Assembly: GCA_037903475.1 (NCBI GenBank)
Contig: JBAJFG010000397.1
Span: 18,244-82,243 of the forward strand
Source of the DNA: Ancylostoma caninum
Lineage: Eukaryota > Nematoda > Chromadorea > Rhabditida > Ancylostomatidae
Direction of reading: 5' to 3'
DNA length: 64,000 bases
A model generated the notes under the pieces. That model saw only the letters and a list, made by a program, of their open reading frames with translations. It did not search any database and had not been told where the DNA came from. Position 1 is the stretch's first letter; each line of letters starts with the position of its first letter. The position numbers and the translations under genes are program-made. Of the stretch, positions 1-11,256 are shown in pieces.

Positions 1-1737
1 ATAGCTGGAAAAAATATCAAATTGCCCCCAAAATGAGGCGTTTTTGTTCTTTATTTTTGCTTTTATTCAGACCTGTACAGGCTGTTCGTTCGGCTTTATA
101 CGATGACGTCAGTAATCTTCTGCAAAAGGCGGAGACGCGTACTGTATAGACGCGTATCATCAACTCGTGCAGATAAACAGTAATGTCATGTTGCGCTTAA
201 ATACGTCTGTCATACTTGTGCTCAGCCTACAGGAATACAACGCAGAACAAGGAAGGACCAAAGAAATCCTGGCATGCAGTGAGTGTTCCTGGTTTCGCCG
301 CCACGACTGCCGTGCAAACAAACAGCGCTTCTATTTTTGCCGATGCAACAAAAAAACTTCGTGGAATTTTGGCGCAACGGGTAAAATTTGGCGATGAAGC
401 ATGAATAACGCCGTAGCCGCAGGTCGACAAGAGCTGTGAGATCCAGCTATGGCGGTCGGAGGCGAACTAAGCAATCTAAAGGTGAAGAAGCTCCTTCAGC
501 GAAAAGAAAGAGCTGTACGAGAAGGATGAACTGAAAAATCAGAAAGGGTCATGTAATAATTCAAAATTCTGCGGTCCTCCTAATATGTTTACAAAAAAAA
601 AACGGTTAAAAACCACCCATTAGGATAACACCGTCGTTTGCGATTGATCCGCTAAGATTGCCGTTGCTCGTTAGGGTATATGGCAATTCGTACTCAATGC
701 GTGCGTTTTGAGTGCATGCTCCTATATGATGAAGGTTGGGTCTAGTTCTCAGGTTTAGCGGAATAGGTAGTTGGAAACTTATTCAAGAGAAAAGAAGGCT
801 GGGAATTCAGTTGTGATAGGAGAGGCAGAAAGGCAGGGATTTTACGCCAGAGTTGAAGTACTGCTCCTTTTGGAATGGGCTATATCAACAAACACCAAGT
901 CTTTTTTACCATTGAGAGGTGGGATTGAAAGAGAGATAAAATTAGGTTCCGTGAAATGGCAAAACAGCAACGCACCACACAGAGGGGGATCAATTCTGCT
1001 TTAGAACGGTGTTTATCGCATGCGCGTTTGTTGGAAGATCTTGAGATACAGCGATTACCAACAAATACACCCGCGAATAACACTATCAAAGACAATAGAG
1101 CAGATCGAAAATCCGGATCTCGTAAGATGACTAAAGGGCATAAATGCTAGGAACGGCGGTCTAAGAAATGAATAAGCACAATAAAAATGAATAGGCAAAA
1201 TATGTACCATCGGTAATCAGTGGCAGAGAGGAAAAGAAAAGTGCCACGTTTTCCACTTGTTTTAGCACTTCAACTACATTTTTCCTGCCTGAAATTTGCT
1301 AAATGAAGAGAAGGTCTAACATGCATGTGCGTATATTTGGAATCATCTTCTTCAATTCCTTGATATCAGCGGAACAACGCCCTCAGCAAATTGTAGCAAT
1401 AATGCGCTCATGAAGTTCCAAGGTATTTTCAAAAACATAGATCATATTTCAATGCATCGAATCAACATAATCATCACCCGCTTCCCTTTTTTACTTTTGG
1501 AAGTGCCTTCTCCAGACTTCAAATCAAGTGCTCTCTCTAGATTACCATTAAAAAAATCATTTCTTCGTAGACAGTTTCTTGTGTCACCTATGCTCGATCC
1601 CCTTTTAAAGGCTCAATTTTGCAGATCTGGAGTGCTGCATATGACAGCATCTCATAGAAATGAAAATGTTGATTCCGAAATGTATCAGACCTTCTTCATT
1701 TAACAAAGTCTTCGCAGAAAAAACCAAAAAAGACGCA
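1..1737. other. no gene recognised
   Basis: Both strands hold only short open frames that overlap each other, with no recognisable domain, conserved motif or convincing exon. No structural RNA or terminal repeat was seen either. Best read as intergenic or decayed repeat DNA. Confidence 0.5.
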
Positions 1738-1740
1738 ACC

Positions 1741-2110
1741 ATGCGTTACAGAGACTTAATGACAGTCCGGGGGGACATCTGCTCCGGTCATACCCAGGAC
1801 AGCCACGCGGTAAACACAACAAAAGTGAAATAGGTAGCGAAGTAAGTTATGTATAAATCTGTTCGTAAGAAAACTGAGGTACAATCTGTAAAATCAATGC
1901 GTATTTGTTACCTATTCATCAGGCCCTGTTCAACAGGGAGTCAAAGTCACTCAATCGGCTTACATCCACTGATTGGGTTTTACTCGCAGATTAGAGGACT
2001 AGTATAGTATGGGAGCAGATTCACATCCGAAAATACAAAAACTTTGATGCACATGGAACTAAGGTCGGAGCAGATGTCCCCCCGACTGTCATTAAGCTTC
2101 TGTCTATGCG
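1741..2110. repeat. foldback repeat, about 370 bp
   Basis: The stretch 1741-1789 recurs as its reverse complement at 2063-2110. The best-matched core is a 30-base block containing GTCCGGGGGGACATCTGC, which differs by one deleted base in the other arm. The interior (about 270 bp) is not palindromic. The shape is that of a small foldback or MITE-type element. No target-site duplication could be assigned, so the outer borders are uncertain. Confidence 0.6.
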
Positions 2111-2566
2111 TCCTCATCCTTCGCCGAAGGACTACCGACGACATCATGAAGCCAATGCATTGTGAAAGCAAATAGGTAAAAAATGAAACACAAAACACTG
2201 ACCTGGAGGCTCGATGGTGACACTGAGATGTCGGGCCGATGTCCTGAAAGTGATAGATCGCTTTAAGCCTTGTCGGGTTCAAAATGGCGAACAAAGTGCG
2301 ACGCAAATATGACAACAGAACTTTGAATCGATCCACGACCTTATAAAACCACAAACACCATCAAGACAAGAAGTAACTGTAGCAATCAATAACACGATCA
2401 CACCGCTCTCCGTAATGGATAGATGACTAAAAGACATGGCGGCATTGCCAGCCTCGAAAGAAATCGCCGTGGGACCGCTCGTGTGCACACAGGGCATCTT
2501 CACTCGTGCGCAAAGTTCAAAACAGCCAGCTCACGAGGCGCACGTCTCTGAACCATCTCATACAGC

Positions 2567-2766
2567 TAGAATATCGAATATTCGAATGATTTCATTCGAA
2601 TAACAGGGACTTCGAATATTCGAATAATCGAATATATTCGAAAATTGATTCCTTCGAATATTCGAATTCCGAATATATTCGAAAAGTAAAAATTTCGAAT
2701 ATTCGAATTTTCGAATGATTCGATTCGAATGATTTCATTCGAATGACCGAATAATCATTCGATTCG
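2567..2766. repeat. AT-rich palindromic TTCGAATATTCGAA cluster
   Basis: About 200 bp are built almost wholly from overlapping palindromes of the type TTCGAATATTCGAA and ATTCGAATGATTTCATTCGAAT, on both strands. The short open frames here are by-products of this low-complexity sequence. Such reiterated palindromes are typical of subterminal regions of hAT-like elements, but no element ends or target duplications were found. Confidence 0.6.
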
Positions 2767-2769
2767 GTT

Positions 2770-3935
2770 GCAAGTATATGAGACAACTATCTGAGCATAC
2801 TTGACAATTGAAAAGATGGCACAACTGGATGATGTGATAGGGCACAAGCGCTTGCTTGCTCTGTACGCGGAACTCGTGGATTTGTCGCTCAAGTGAACTT
2901 CTGGCTTCCTTCGTCAACCCATTTGTGTGAAACCATCTGTTTCGTCCTCGTTTTTTTTTTTGATAGGATAATTGGCTGCGTTTGAGCTGGATTCGGTGAT
3001 AGGTTTGCGAAACCGTTGTTCTTGTTCTTCCACAGCGCTGATTCTGCCTGCTTGCTCATCGGTTGTTCCTGTGATAAACGTAGGTGCCCTAGCATAGGTT
3101 CATGATCAAAAGTCCTCCTCAACATTGGATCTCATAAGTATCTTCTTGATGAGCATAGGTGGTGACTCTTTCAAGTAGTTAGGTACGTAACTTCAAGTCT
3201 ACTGATGGTACTTACTTCGAACACTTAGAATATAGGGAGATCGAGGAGTATCTCTCCTTCACCTAGTTACTATTTCTCACTGGGCTTACTTACTAGGACG
3301 ATAAACTGTAAAGTGTGAAAGGTGCGACTTCTTTGCTTTATTTTAGAACAGACCTATTCTGCAAAAATTCAGACAAAAAGGTAGCCACGGTACCTAATAC
3401 ATCTGCAATCTGGGGAGGATCACGTTATTCACAGAAGATTCCGTTGCAGCAAGTTAGCAAATGAGGAAGGAAGAGAAGAACAGTGTGTGGCGAATGTGGA
3501 ACACCAGCACCCTAAATATGACGCAAAACATCAGTCGCCAATCGTCTGACTAAAACAGTGACAATTGTGATGTAGCCTTATGCTTTTGTCAAGTAGAAAG
3601 AAAGCCTACATCATGCGTTGCTTCGCAGGAATGCTTGATGCTCTTGCCATGGCACGTCACAGTTTCATGGAAATTTTATATAAATTCACCCCACATTTCT
3701 GCTGAACATTGCTTTTTTTTTTGTTGGGAATTTTGAGGAGAGCACTTGTATGGCATATTTGGAACAATGATGGAGGCCATAAAAGTCAAACAAAATAGTT
3801 CGAATTTCATAAATGGTGTTTCGACGTCAATTTTGGCGCCATTGTTGTGAACTCATATATCTACATTGCGCATCGAAACACGTGAATCCTCCTCAGGATA
3901 GGGAAATACCCCGAAAACAAATACCTCGTCTCCCT
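2770..3935. other. no gene recognised
   Basis: No coding feature, RNA gene or structured repeat was recognised on either strand. Open frames are short and mutually overlapping. A short T-run and an A/T-rich bias are the only compositional features. Confidence 0.45.
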
Positions 3936-4065
3936 CCATAATTTTCCGGGGTTTTCCGTTTTCCGGGCTAAAAACCTGTAAAACGTAAAACGTAAAACGG
4001 AAGGCCAAAAATGGGCGGAAAACGGAGAGCGTAGAACGGAAAACGGAAAATTCCGCACACCCCTG
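3936..4065 (-). mobile_element. single hAT-type element end
   Basis: Read on the minus strand from 4065, the sequence begins CAGGGGTGTGCGGAATTTTC and continues with many CGGAAAAC / GTTTTCCG motifs in both orientations (3940-4060). CAGGGGTGTGCGGA is a typical hAT terminal inverted repeat with reiterated subterminal motifs. No partner terminus or matching 8-bp target duplication was found to the left, so this looks like a truncated non-autonomous copy. Confidence 0.5.
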
Positions 4066-4199
4066 AGAAAGAGGTTCTTTTGTATCTAACTAGTTGTTTG
4101 AAAGTTTTTTGGAAAACGTTGAAATGTACGCGGTGGACAAAAAACGTGCATTAACTATGCAATGTTGCTTACGTAACTAATGAGGCTCGAACACATCAA

Positions 4200-4915
4200 G
4201 AGAAAACATCTATATACATCATCTACGTGGTGACGGGTTCGATCTCTACCGAGGCTAAAATTTTTGCTGAGGGTTAAAGCGTGTGCGGTGAGCGAATTTC
4301 AGTCTGAAAGCGTCCGTACAAAGTTTCTAAACGAAATACCTTCGTAATCGTCACGAAAAACAACCATACACATCATCGACATGGTCAAGGGTTCGATCTC
4401 CTCCGAGGCTAGAATTTTTGCATGGCGTAAAATGACACGCGCTTGTAGTAGATTCGAGATGATCGACCGTAAAGCACGAAATAACTGTTTATAGGGGTGG
4501 AAGTCTGGGTAGGACTTTCAGTACGGACGTACAAAAATTTCAGCCTAAAATTTTGACTCGTTCAGAGGCATGGTTGTAGTCGGACACGAATATCAGAAGA
4601 TCTGGCCCATTGAGGTCCCAATTTTTTTCAGGTTTTTAATAGTCGAAGGTTTGCGCTTTCAGGCTGTACAGCTCGTTTTTCCGCAGCTGCTTCCACCGCG
4701 ATTCAACTCCGTCGATAAAAACATGGAAAAAAGGCCATTTTTATCGACGAAACCTCATCTCCGTAATTCCCGTGCTGAATCTTTCCTCTTGAAGCTTGAG
4801 ACCTGAAACTTGGGGCTAGAGCACTATTGGGTAGGATCCATAAAATGACTTTTTACCGGCCTGCAGGACTGGGTAGGACTTTCAGTACGGACGTGCGAAA
4901 ATTTTAGCCTATAAC
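4200..4915. repeat. two interleaved direct duplications, with box-B-like motif
   Basis: About 110 bp starting near 4200 recur near 4360; both copies contain GGGTTCGATCTC followed by CCGAGGCT and AATTTTTGC. A second pair, GGGTAGGACTTTCAGTACGG, occurs at about 4507 and 4871 with similar flanks. GGGTTCGATCTC resembles the RNA polymerase III B box of a tRNA gene, so the first pair may be SINE-derived, but no box A or tRNA cloverleaf was recognised. Confidence 0.5.
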
Positions 4916-5044
4916 CCCCCACTTTTCACTATTCAAATCATACTGTTAAAGTCGTTTAATCACGTCAAAACAAATTGTATAAATAATTCAGTGTCCCACT
5001 TCTTCCGTTTTTTCTACCTTTTTTTCTACCTCCTATTCCACACT

Positions 5045-5800
5045 AAGGCACCCCCCTCCCGACCACGACCCCCCCCTTACGACCCCCCTCTTTCCCCCCC
5101 CCCATACGACCCCCCCTTGATAATTTATCGACACACGCTTGACCCTGGCGCACCCTCATCACAGTGGTGGACCCATCTCCCCCACTTGTGGGCGCCGCGC
5201 ACTCTTATCACAGGTGTCGACCCGTCTCCCCCACTTCTGGGCGCCGGCGCACCCTTACCACAGGTGTCGACCCGTCTTCCCCACTTCTGGGCGCCGGCGC
5301 ACCCTTACCACAGTGGTGGACCCGTCTCCCCCACTTCTGGGCGCCAGCGCACCCTTATCACAGGTGTCGACCCGTCTACCCCACTTCTGGGCGCCGGCGC
5401 AGCCTTATCACAGCGGTGGACCCGTCTCCCCCGCTTCTGGACGCCGGCGCACCCTTATCACAGGTGTCGACCCGTCTACCCCACTTCTGGGCGCCGGCGG
5501 GGCTTTATCACACCGTCGGACCCGTCTCCCCACTTATGGGCGCCAGCGCACCCTTATCACAGGGTGGACCCGTCCCCCCAACTTTGGCCGCCGGCGCAGC
5601 CCTTCTGTATGGAATCCATTGACGGACCCGTTGCACATTGTCCAATCTTCTTCTCGATTCCATCCCTACCCCACTAAACCATATCACACCCATTCCTAGG
5701 CTTTTATATGATCTCACAATCACGATCACTGACCAATTGTAGAATTTCGTAACGGTCTGACACACGTACATACAGACAGACATGAAAACAGACTAAGCCC
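5045..5800 (+). mobile_element. minisatellite-bearing transposon-like unit, copy 1
   Basis: A C-rich left part (5050-5125) is followed by nine to ten tandem copies of a 50-bp unit (5140-5605). Each unit contains TTATCACAG, GACCCGTCTCCCCCACTTCT and GCGCCGGCGCA; the GCGCC blocks fall at 5241, 5291, 5341, 5391, 5441 and 5491. A unique right part (5605-5800) ends in CTAAGCCCGTTAT. The unique part recurs in reverse complement at 31.16-31.39 kb beside a far larger array of the same unit, so the repeat travels as part of a mobile unit. Open frames across the array arise from the repeat and are not genes. Confidence 0.75.
5140..5605 (+). repeat. 50-bp minisatellite, about 9 copies
   Basis: The tandem unit is 50 bp with few differences between copies. 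Because 50 is not a multiple of three, all three forward frames read through the array as one shared 50-codon super-repeat. This explains three long overlapping open frames without a gene. Confidence 0.85.
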
Positions 5801-6081
5801 GTTATTATAAGTCATGATGAGGTACCGTTCGAATCCCTTTCCATCATTTCAAAGGTCTCAATTTCGACTTCCTGACAGATGAAATCGATGTGGTCCCTTA
5901 TTTTGTTTTTACTAGAATGCAAAAATCTCGGTTTGGATCGTTATTTGCATCGTTATGCACTGAAAATACCGCTCTTGTGCGCGATTTATTGATTCTCTTG
6001 GCCTTCGCTATCTGTTGTTCGCAGTACAGCTTGATTCAGTGGCGCTGTTCAAAATGAGCAGTTAAAGCTTATGCGTTACTT

Positions 6082-6360
6082 CTCAGACAAAAGTGCCGTG
6101 CGAGCGGGCCCCGATAGAGCGGGTCGCAGCCATGTCGCGGCCCGCTCGCTTGATTATCGCAGCCCGCTCGCACGGAAAATCCTCGTGCGAGCGGGCCGCG
6201 ACAACATAGGTTGGTCCGAAATACCGTGCGAGCGGCCCACAATAACCGTGCGGGCGGGTGGCGACAACCGTTCGAGTGGGACGCGACATGGCCACCGCCC
6301 GCTCTACCGGGGCCCGCTCGCAGCCATGTCGCGTCCCGCTCGATCGGACCTTTGTCTGAG
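6082..6360. mobile_element. 279-bp GC-rich TIR element (MITE)
   Basis: The block starts CTCAGACAAAAGTGCCG and ends with a sequence whose reverse complement starts CTCAGACAAAGGTCCGA. Its interior is packed with GCGAGCGGGC-type motifs in both orientations and repeated CATGTCGCG, so it can fold extensively. There is no transposase. A target-site duplication could not be fixed. The organisation resembles the GC-rich element at 19.0 kb, although the sequences differ. Confidence 0.65.
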
Positions 6361-6774
6361 TTATGTGTTGTTTGACGAGAGAGTTTTTCCGACAAATATG
6401 CCGTTCGGTATCGCATCCAATCCAATATCTTCAGCAACAAGTTCGTCATCGTCACTGAATGTGGCGTTGATTTGCGCGATCACGTAATTGTGTTACCGTG
6501 CTGTATCGTAGTCTCTTCGAGAATTTTGGCAGCATACAGATAGTCCGCTTTCAAAATTCGTGATCTTTTGCGTTATTGGAGCAACCGTTTAAACTGTTGT
6601 GATTCTGTTTCTATGATCCTCCTTTCGGAGTGGAATTCTGAGAGTAGCTAAGAAATCCAACCCCATTGTAAAAGGAGCCTAACAGTGTTTTGAGCCCGTG
6701 ACAATAATTTTGAAAGTTTTCGTTATGTTTGCAACCGTTGTCGTGACTATGGATGAGGGCCTAAGAATGAAATA

Positions 6775-7658
6775 TTAGGGTGGTCAGAAAGTCTTGAGCC
6801 GTTTTGGACTTTTTTTGCGCTTTATTTTATTACTCAGCCCACAGTGGAATTTGCTCAACAATATAATAGCCACAGTTAGTCAATGCTGTGCTCCACCTAA
6901 TGGGCAGGTCAGCGGTCCCCTTTTCCCAGGAATGGGAAGACTGGGAGCCAAAGAAATCGCCGACCTCCGTTTCAACATGGTCAACTTTGGTGAATTTCTT
7001 CTTAGCCAGGAATGCTTCGAGGGGATGAAATAAGTGACAGTCAGAAGTGGCAACGTCAGGAGAATACGGTAAGTGGGGAAGCGTGTCCCAACCCAGCTCC
7101 TCCTATTTTTCAGGGGTCCCTTAAGCAAAATGGGGCCTAGCGTCACCATGGCGTAGGTGTACAAAAAACTCGTCTTGGCCGTTTTTCTCGAACAGCATCC
7201 GCGACCTTCCGGAACTGATTGGCGTATGTGTTACTGATGACCTTTTATGTTTGAGGGAGCAGCTTATAATACGACATTCCTGGCGAATTCCAGAGGTAGC
7301 AAAGGAAACACTTGTTTGGGTGGGGGTGCGATTTGGTGGATCTTCTGCTCGACGGAGCCACATGGCAAGATGTATGTTAGAATCGTAGAGGACACCACTC
7401 TCATCTCTAGTAATTAGTTATTCCAAAAACTCCTTTCGGTGTGGTCAATGAAGGAAAAACTGATCTTGGGTAGGAGGACCTCTTTTGGAATTTACGTCGT
7501 AATTAAAGTTAGGAAAGCCAATTCGGCTATATATGTTTACTATGGAGAAGCCCCGAGTTTGGTCTACGACTACCACATGGTAGGTCATGGGTACCGATCA
7601 ATAATGAAAAGTTCCGGAACTTTCAAAAAATCGGCTCAAGACTTTCTGACCACCCTAA
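6775..7658 (-). mobile_element. mariner element, internally deleted
   Basis: Perfect 27-bp terminal inverted repeats begin TTAGGGTGGTCAGAAAGTC and are bordered on both sides by the target dinucleotide TA (6773-6774 and 7659-7660). At 884 bp it is shorter than the roughly 1.3 kb usual for mariner, because the 5' part of the transposase is missing. Intact ends mean it could in principle be moved by a related transposase supplied in trans. Confidence 0.9.
6850..7400 (-). pseudogene. mariner transposase remnant (C-terminal half)
   Basis: Conceptual translation on the minus strand gives the hallmarks of a mariner DD34D transposase in changing frames. A segment like the family's YELLPQT...VISNTY comes first, then GDARPHFA (family HDNARPH, second catalytic Asp), then EELGWDTLPHLPYSPDVA and TSDCHLF (third Asp region, YSPDLAPSDYHLF in the family). 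There is an in-frame stop just after ARPHFA, another before EELGWD, and at least one frameshift upstream. The N-terminal DNA-binding half is absent. Non-functional. Confidence 0.85.
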
Positions 7659-7825
7659 TATTCAGTGCATTTGCGGCTTTTTGTTGAGTGCATGGTAAAG
7701 CGCCTTTTATAACAAGAGTGAGTATATGGTGGCTAGTAAACGCTATACTATCAGAAACAAAGTGCCGTGGGTGATTTCCTGTTTGCGAAAATTGAAACGA
7801 AACATGGTGAAGCATTACTGTTGGC

Positions 7826-8548
7826 TTAAATTGAACCTACAAAACCTAAAGCGATAGGAATGTGAGTAAGAAATTTAGTGGTTGCGGCGATGTAGCCTGG
7901 ATTGCTACTCTGAAGTTCTATCTCCTCATCTTCATTTTGATTGCCAGTATGAGAATTATCGTTATCGATCTGTCCGCTCGTATGCGTTCGATGCTCGTAA
8001 CTGCTTCTGGGGTTTTGATTCCGTTTTCGATTTTTCGACTGGAATAGTCTGCAAAATGGACGGAACGCTACTCGTATGCATAAAAGGTAATAACATGCAA
8101 CGAGCGTGACTATGAGGATAATGCAAAAGATTACGAAAATGATGACGAACATAATTTGTGACGAGATCGCTTCTAATATAATCGTAACTCCTTCCTGTAG
8201 AACTTCTTTTGCATTCTCCTCTAGTGTAGTTGCATAACAGAGTCCTTCATCTGCCAAAGCGTTCAGCTGATCATCCAGAAAATCAGAATGGTGGTCCTTG
8301 TTAGGGTGAAGCAGCGAGTCATCGTAGAATTTCGGTTTTGAAGATGTAGGAGTCATCTTTTGGAGACGTGCTAGCTCGGAATGGAATATGGGAGCGCTAT
8401 TGAACACTAGTTCGTTATATTGCTGAAAGTGTAAGTCCATCGAATTTTCAGAAACATGAGTCTCCCCATTTTGTGTGATCCATTTGTTTCCAGTTTTTAT
8501 GATGCTACCTGGAGAGTGAGAACAACCTACCACCTGACTTTGCGCCAT
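7826..8548 (-). CDS. envelope-like C-terminal part with membrane anchor (240 aa ORF)
   Basis: The frame starts at an ATG and runs 240 codons. Residues 131-158 form one strongly hydrophobic helix, followed at once by a basic segment (FRPFCRLFQSKNRKR) and a polar, acidic tail. This is the shape of a single-pass membrane protein with a short cytoplasmic tail. The upstream part is a polar ectodomain with few cysteines. Together with the fragments just upstream it reads as the transmembrane end of an envelope-like glycoprotein of an LTR element. No family could be named with confidence. An unrelated host membrane-protein exon is the alternative. Confidence 0.45.
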   Translation of the reverse strand: MAQSQVVGCSHSPGSIIKTGNKWITQNGETHVSENSMDLHFQQYNELVFNSAPIFHSELARLQKMTPTSSKPKFYDDSLLHPNKDHHSDFLDDQLNALADEGLCYATTLEENAKEVLQEGVTIILEAISSQIMFVIIFVIFCIILIVTLVACYYLLCIRVAFRPFCRLFQSKNRKRNQNPRSSYEHRTHTSGQIDNDNSHTGNQNEDEEIELQSSNPGYIAATTKFLTHIPIALGFVGSI

Positions 8549-8846
8549 TAATTCGTTATTTGATTCTGGCTTGATGAAGTAAATTTTTCTACCTATGTGT
8601 ACGGGCGTGTAAGCGTAACATTTTCCGTTGATTTTGTTGCTGTAAATGATTTCATCAGCATTTACCGATTTGCATTTTGTTTAAGAAGCACTTGTCCAGC
8701 TAGGAGTGCGCTCACGTCATCGTTGCTACTGCCGAAGGGTCCTTATTGCAACAAATGAAAGCATACGCATCTGAACATTTGTAATGTGGCAAATTTTGGT
8801 ATAGAGATAGCGAAAGTTAAAGCTAATTTGTTCGTGCAGTCTATAT

Positions 8847-9960
8847 CTATGACAGAAACTGAGTTCGAATATTCAATTCATACTGGTTCTGATCGTATGA
8901 ATTTTTGAGATGAACGTTATTAGTTTCCGTGAACATATTCATGAAACGATGCTTTGCTAGCTCTCTCGCCTCCGGTGAAGCCTCCTCATTTGCTAGCATG
9001 AGCAGTGCGGCCTTAGCGTTAGTATCCCTATTTGTTAGCGATGTGATTGATCTTTTGGGTCGATATGGAGAAAGACGTAATGTCTTTGACTCTCTGTGCT
9101 GGGACTCACAGAGGACACGAACTTCACTAGCATTATTTCTCAAGAATTCGCAAACATTCGAACGTGCGAGGTTTTCAAGCTAGGAAAATGAAGGAAAGGG
9201 CCGTTTGCCATTTTCCTGCCGATGCAGGAACGCATAGTTTTTGTTTTAGTTGGGCCGTTACGTTATTATTGTCAAAATGAAAAACTGCTTGTATTTCATA
9301 GCTGACAACGTGATTGGTTGATATGTACATCAACGCACTTGTAGATTTTACATATTTGCAAAACCTCGTACCATTTGTAGGGGGATTCCATACAACAGTG
9401 CCATAATTTTTCGTGCACTTTCCTTCAGTGACGTCGCATCCTTTCATAATAGCAAGATTAGACGTCATGTGATGCCCATCAAAGGACATCATTTCGCCAT
9501 ATTCTACTAACACGTTGTATGTGGTGGTGCAATGTTTACCGAGAATGAGATATGAGTACGTTATGTCGTTACCCGTGTCATACAGCCCTGCATGGAGACG
9601 TCGAAGAGGTTTTTATAGAGTTGTTTTGATTTCGCGATGCTTCTGCATAGATCTGGCGTAATTGCTTGCGTTATCGTGTCATCTCAATCGACTCGCATAG
9701 TAAGGTGAAAAATGAGGTCGTGCAACCTGTTCGCGATTCGTTGAAACAGTGAATGCCTTCTAACTTCATGTTTTCTACGTGAACATCGCCTTTTGTTGGG
9801 AGTACAGCTGAATTTTTGATGGTAACGTACAATTTAGCGGGTTGCGGCATTGCTAAAGGAAATCCCGACTTCCCGTTTCCACACATTTCGAACAGCATGG
9901 CATCTACGGATGTGAAGAAAACCTTAACGAATTTTAATGCTACGAAAAGAGACGGGATTG
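8847..9960 (-). pseudogene. envelope-like ectodomain fragments
   Basis: Three minus-strand fragments (about 9960-9671, 9513-9175 and 9143-8847) lie in different frames. The first begins with a hydrophobic leader-like stretch before its first ATG, then has paired cysteines and an N-glycosylation-type motif (CFNESRTGC). The second is cysteine-bearing (KGCDVTEGKC). The third carries a basic tract, RPKRS, of the kind cut by furin-like proteases. The arrangement (leader, cysteine-rich part, basic cleavage-like site, downstream membrane anchor) is that of a class-I-like envelope gene, but frameshifts separate the pieces. This is inference from layout, not from a recognised domain. Confidence 0.4.
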
Positions 9961-10094
9961 AATGAATTACGCTATTGATTTGAGTGCCTCGAGTCTGTCT
10001 CCGGTTTCTTGAAGGCGAACGGCGTCTCTCCTCAAACGTTACTCATCTTTTCCGACTTTGACTATTTGTGCGATAGTGATTGGTTGGATATCAA

Positions 10095-10400
10095 CTGCCA
10101 CTGTACTGATTTTTACGTCTACTGAGTTGTCTCGCAAAATTTCTATCGTTATCAGTATAGTAGTCGCTATTACCGAAGCTACCACGACGATTGTGACCCC
10201 TTGTACTGTTATGAGAGGTATCGCGGTTATATCCAGAGTTTTTATTTCGAACGGGTTGGTTGAAGACTTGTGGTTGACGATTGTAGTTGTTATCAAATCG
10301 TGATGGACGATTATAACTAATCGTTGACGTTATTTCCCCTACGGTGATGCAGATTATCGCGATATTGACGGAATCCTTCGTTATCAGAGTAGTTTACTAC
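10095..10400 (-). pseudogene. nucleocapsid-like basic tail of gag
   Basis: In one minus-strand frame this stretch encodes a tail rich in Arg, Asn, Tyr, Gly and Ser with repeated RRG and RNRD-like patches, ending in LSRRKNQYSG before a stop. That composition fits an RNA-binding Gag C terminus without a CCHC knuckle. It lies just downstream of the capsid-like frame but in another frame, with stops between them. Confidence 0.4.
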
Positions 10401-10520
10401 GTGAGTGTGACCGTTTTATGGCATTTCAATGTTCCTTATTGCTTCCGTGATGGCATTAACCATGGCATCATTCACAGTCCCTCTCTTTCTACGAGTGAGC
10501 TCCTCTAGATGCTGCTCAGA

Positions 10521-11243
10521 TTAGGCGATACATTCGAGTTCGGAGAATGTTTTAGCTGAACCTCTTTTCCTCATGACCGCAATTTTTATGCCAGTAAACA
10601 GTCCTCGATTGAATGTTTCACAAGTAATTTTTTTCTGGGCTTTGGCTTTGGCCTGGCTTCTGGCTGGGCTGCTCTCTGCGTAGGCATCTGCCACCGGATC
10701 TCGAACGCGCTGACCGAATACGATGACGTTTTTGTTCGGTTCCTGCTTGACGTGATAAATCTTAGATTTCGCAATTTCGACGTAATTCGGATTGCGAAAG
10801 TCCTGTTTTAGTTGAGCTACAGCTTTCCTGTAGTCAGCTTTGGCGTCATTTTCGTAATTGTCGTACTTGATTTTAGCAGCTCCACTCAGCTGAAGAGGAA
10901 GAAGCCTCGCAAGTTTTGACTCGTCATATTCTGAGGCGTTAGCGCGTTCATTGAGTTCACGAACGAATTGAACGATCGACATATTGGTACCGTTATAACT
11001 AGGCCATGATTGCAGAGCAGGCAAAAAGAAATCCGCTATATTGAAACGTATCTCAGAATGCCTAAAGTTATTGTCAGCCAAGCCACCAACATTGACATTA
11101 TTGGAGAGGACCATTTGAATATCCTGAAAAATTGTAGACGTATTGCAAATAAGTTCCGCGGCGTTTTTTGCTTCTGAGAGCAATTCCAAACGATGAGATC
11201 TGCTGTCCTCGGGTGATTTAGTCGTTGTGTGGCTATGAAACAC
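10521..11243 (-). CDS. gag capsid-like protein fragment (about 240 aa)
   Basis: An open frame of about 240 codons contains the pattern typical of retrotransposon gag proteins: an aromatic-rich start of the capsid domain (FFLPALQSWPSY), then LLPLQLSGAAKIKYDNY and a helix rich in charged residues (YRKAVAQLKQDFRNPNY). The codon at 11243 is GTG, and the frame stays open upstream with no ATG, so the true start is unknown. It ends about 120 bp before the basic nucleocapsid-like stretch. It belongs to the decayed LTR element of this region. Confidence 0.6.
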   Translation of the reverse strand: MFHSHTTTKSPEDSRSHRLELLSEAKNAAELICNTSTIFQDIQMVLSNNVNVGGLADNNFRHSEIRFNIADFFLPALQSWPSYNGTNMSIVQFVRELNERANASEYDESKLARLLPLQLSGAAKIKYDNYENDAKADYRKAVAQLKQDFRNPNYVEIAKSKIYHVKQEPNKNVIVFGQRVRDPVADAYAESSPARSQAKAKAQKKITCETFNRGLFTGIKIAVMRKRGSAKTFSELECIA

Positions 11244-11256
11244 TATGCTTGAAGTT

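Larger units (their letters stand above)
7826..11256 (-). mobile_element. LTR retroelement remnant: gag-like and envelope-like parts, no pol
   Basis: Read on the minus strand, a capsid-like frame (11243-10521) and a basic nucleocapsid-like tail (about 10400-10100) are followed directly by envelope-like fragments (about 9960-7826) that end in a membrane anchor. No protease, reverse transcriptase, RNase H or integrase lies between them. This is the layout expected from an internal deletion, or from integration of a spliced subgenomic RNA. LTRs could not be matched at either side, and the frames are interrupted, so the copy is old and inactive. Assignment to Ty3/gypsy versus BEL/Pao is not possible from what remains. 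Confidence 0.6.

Noticed and set aside
10039..10303. Ile/Val/Thr-rich 85-codon frame resembling a membrane protein
   Set aside because: It is a shadow frame of the basic gag tail on the same strand; the Arg/Asn-rich frame fits the context better.
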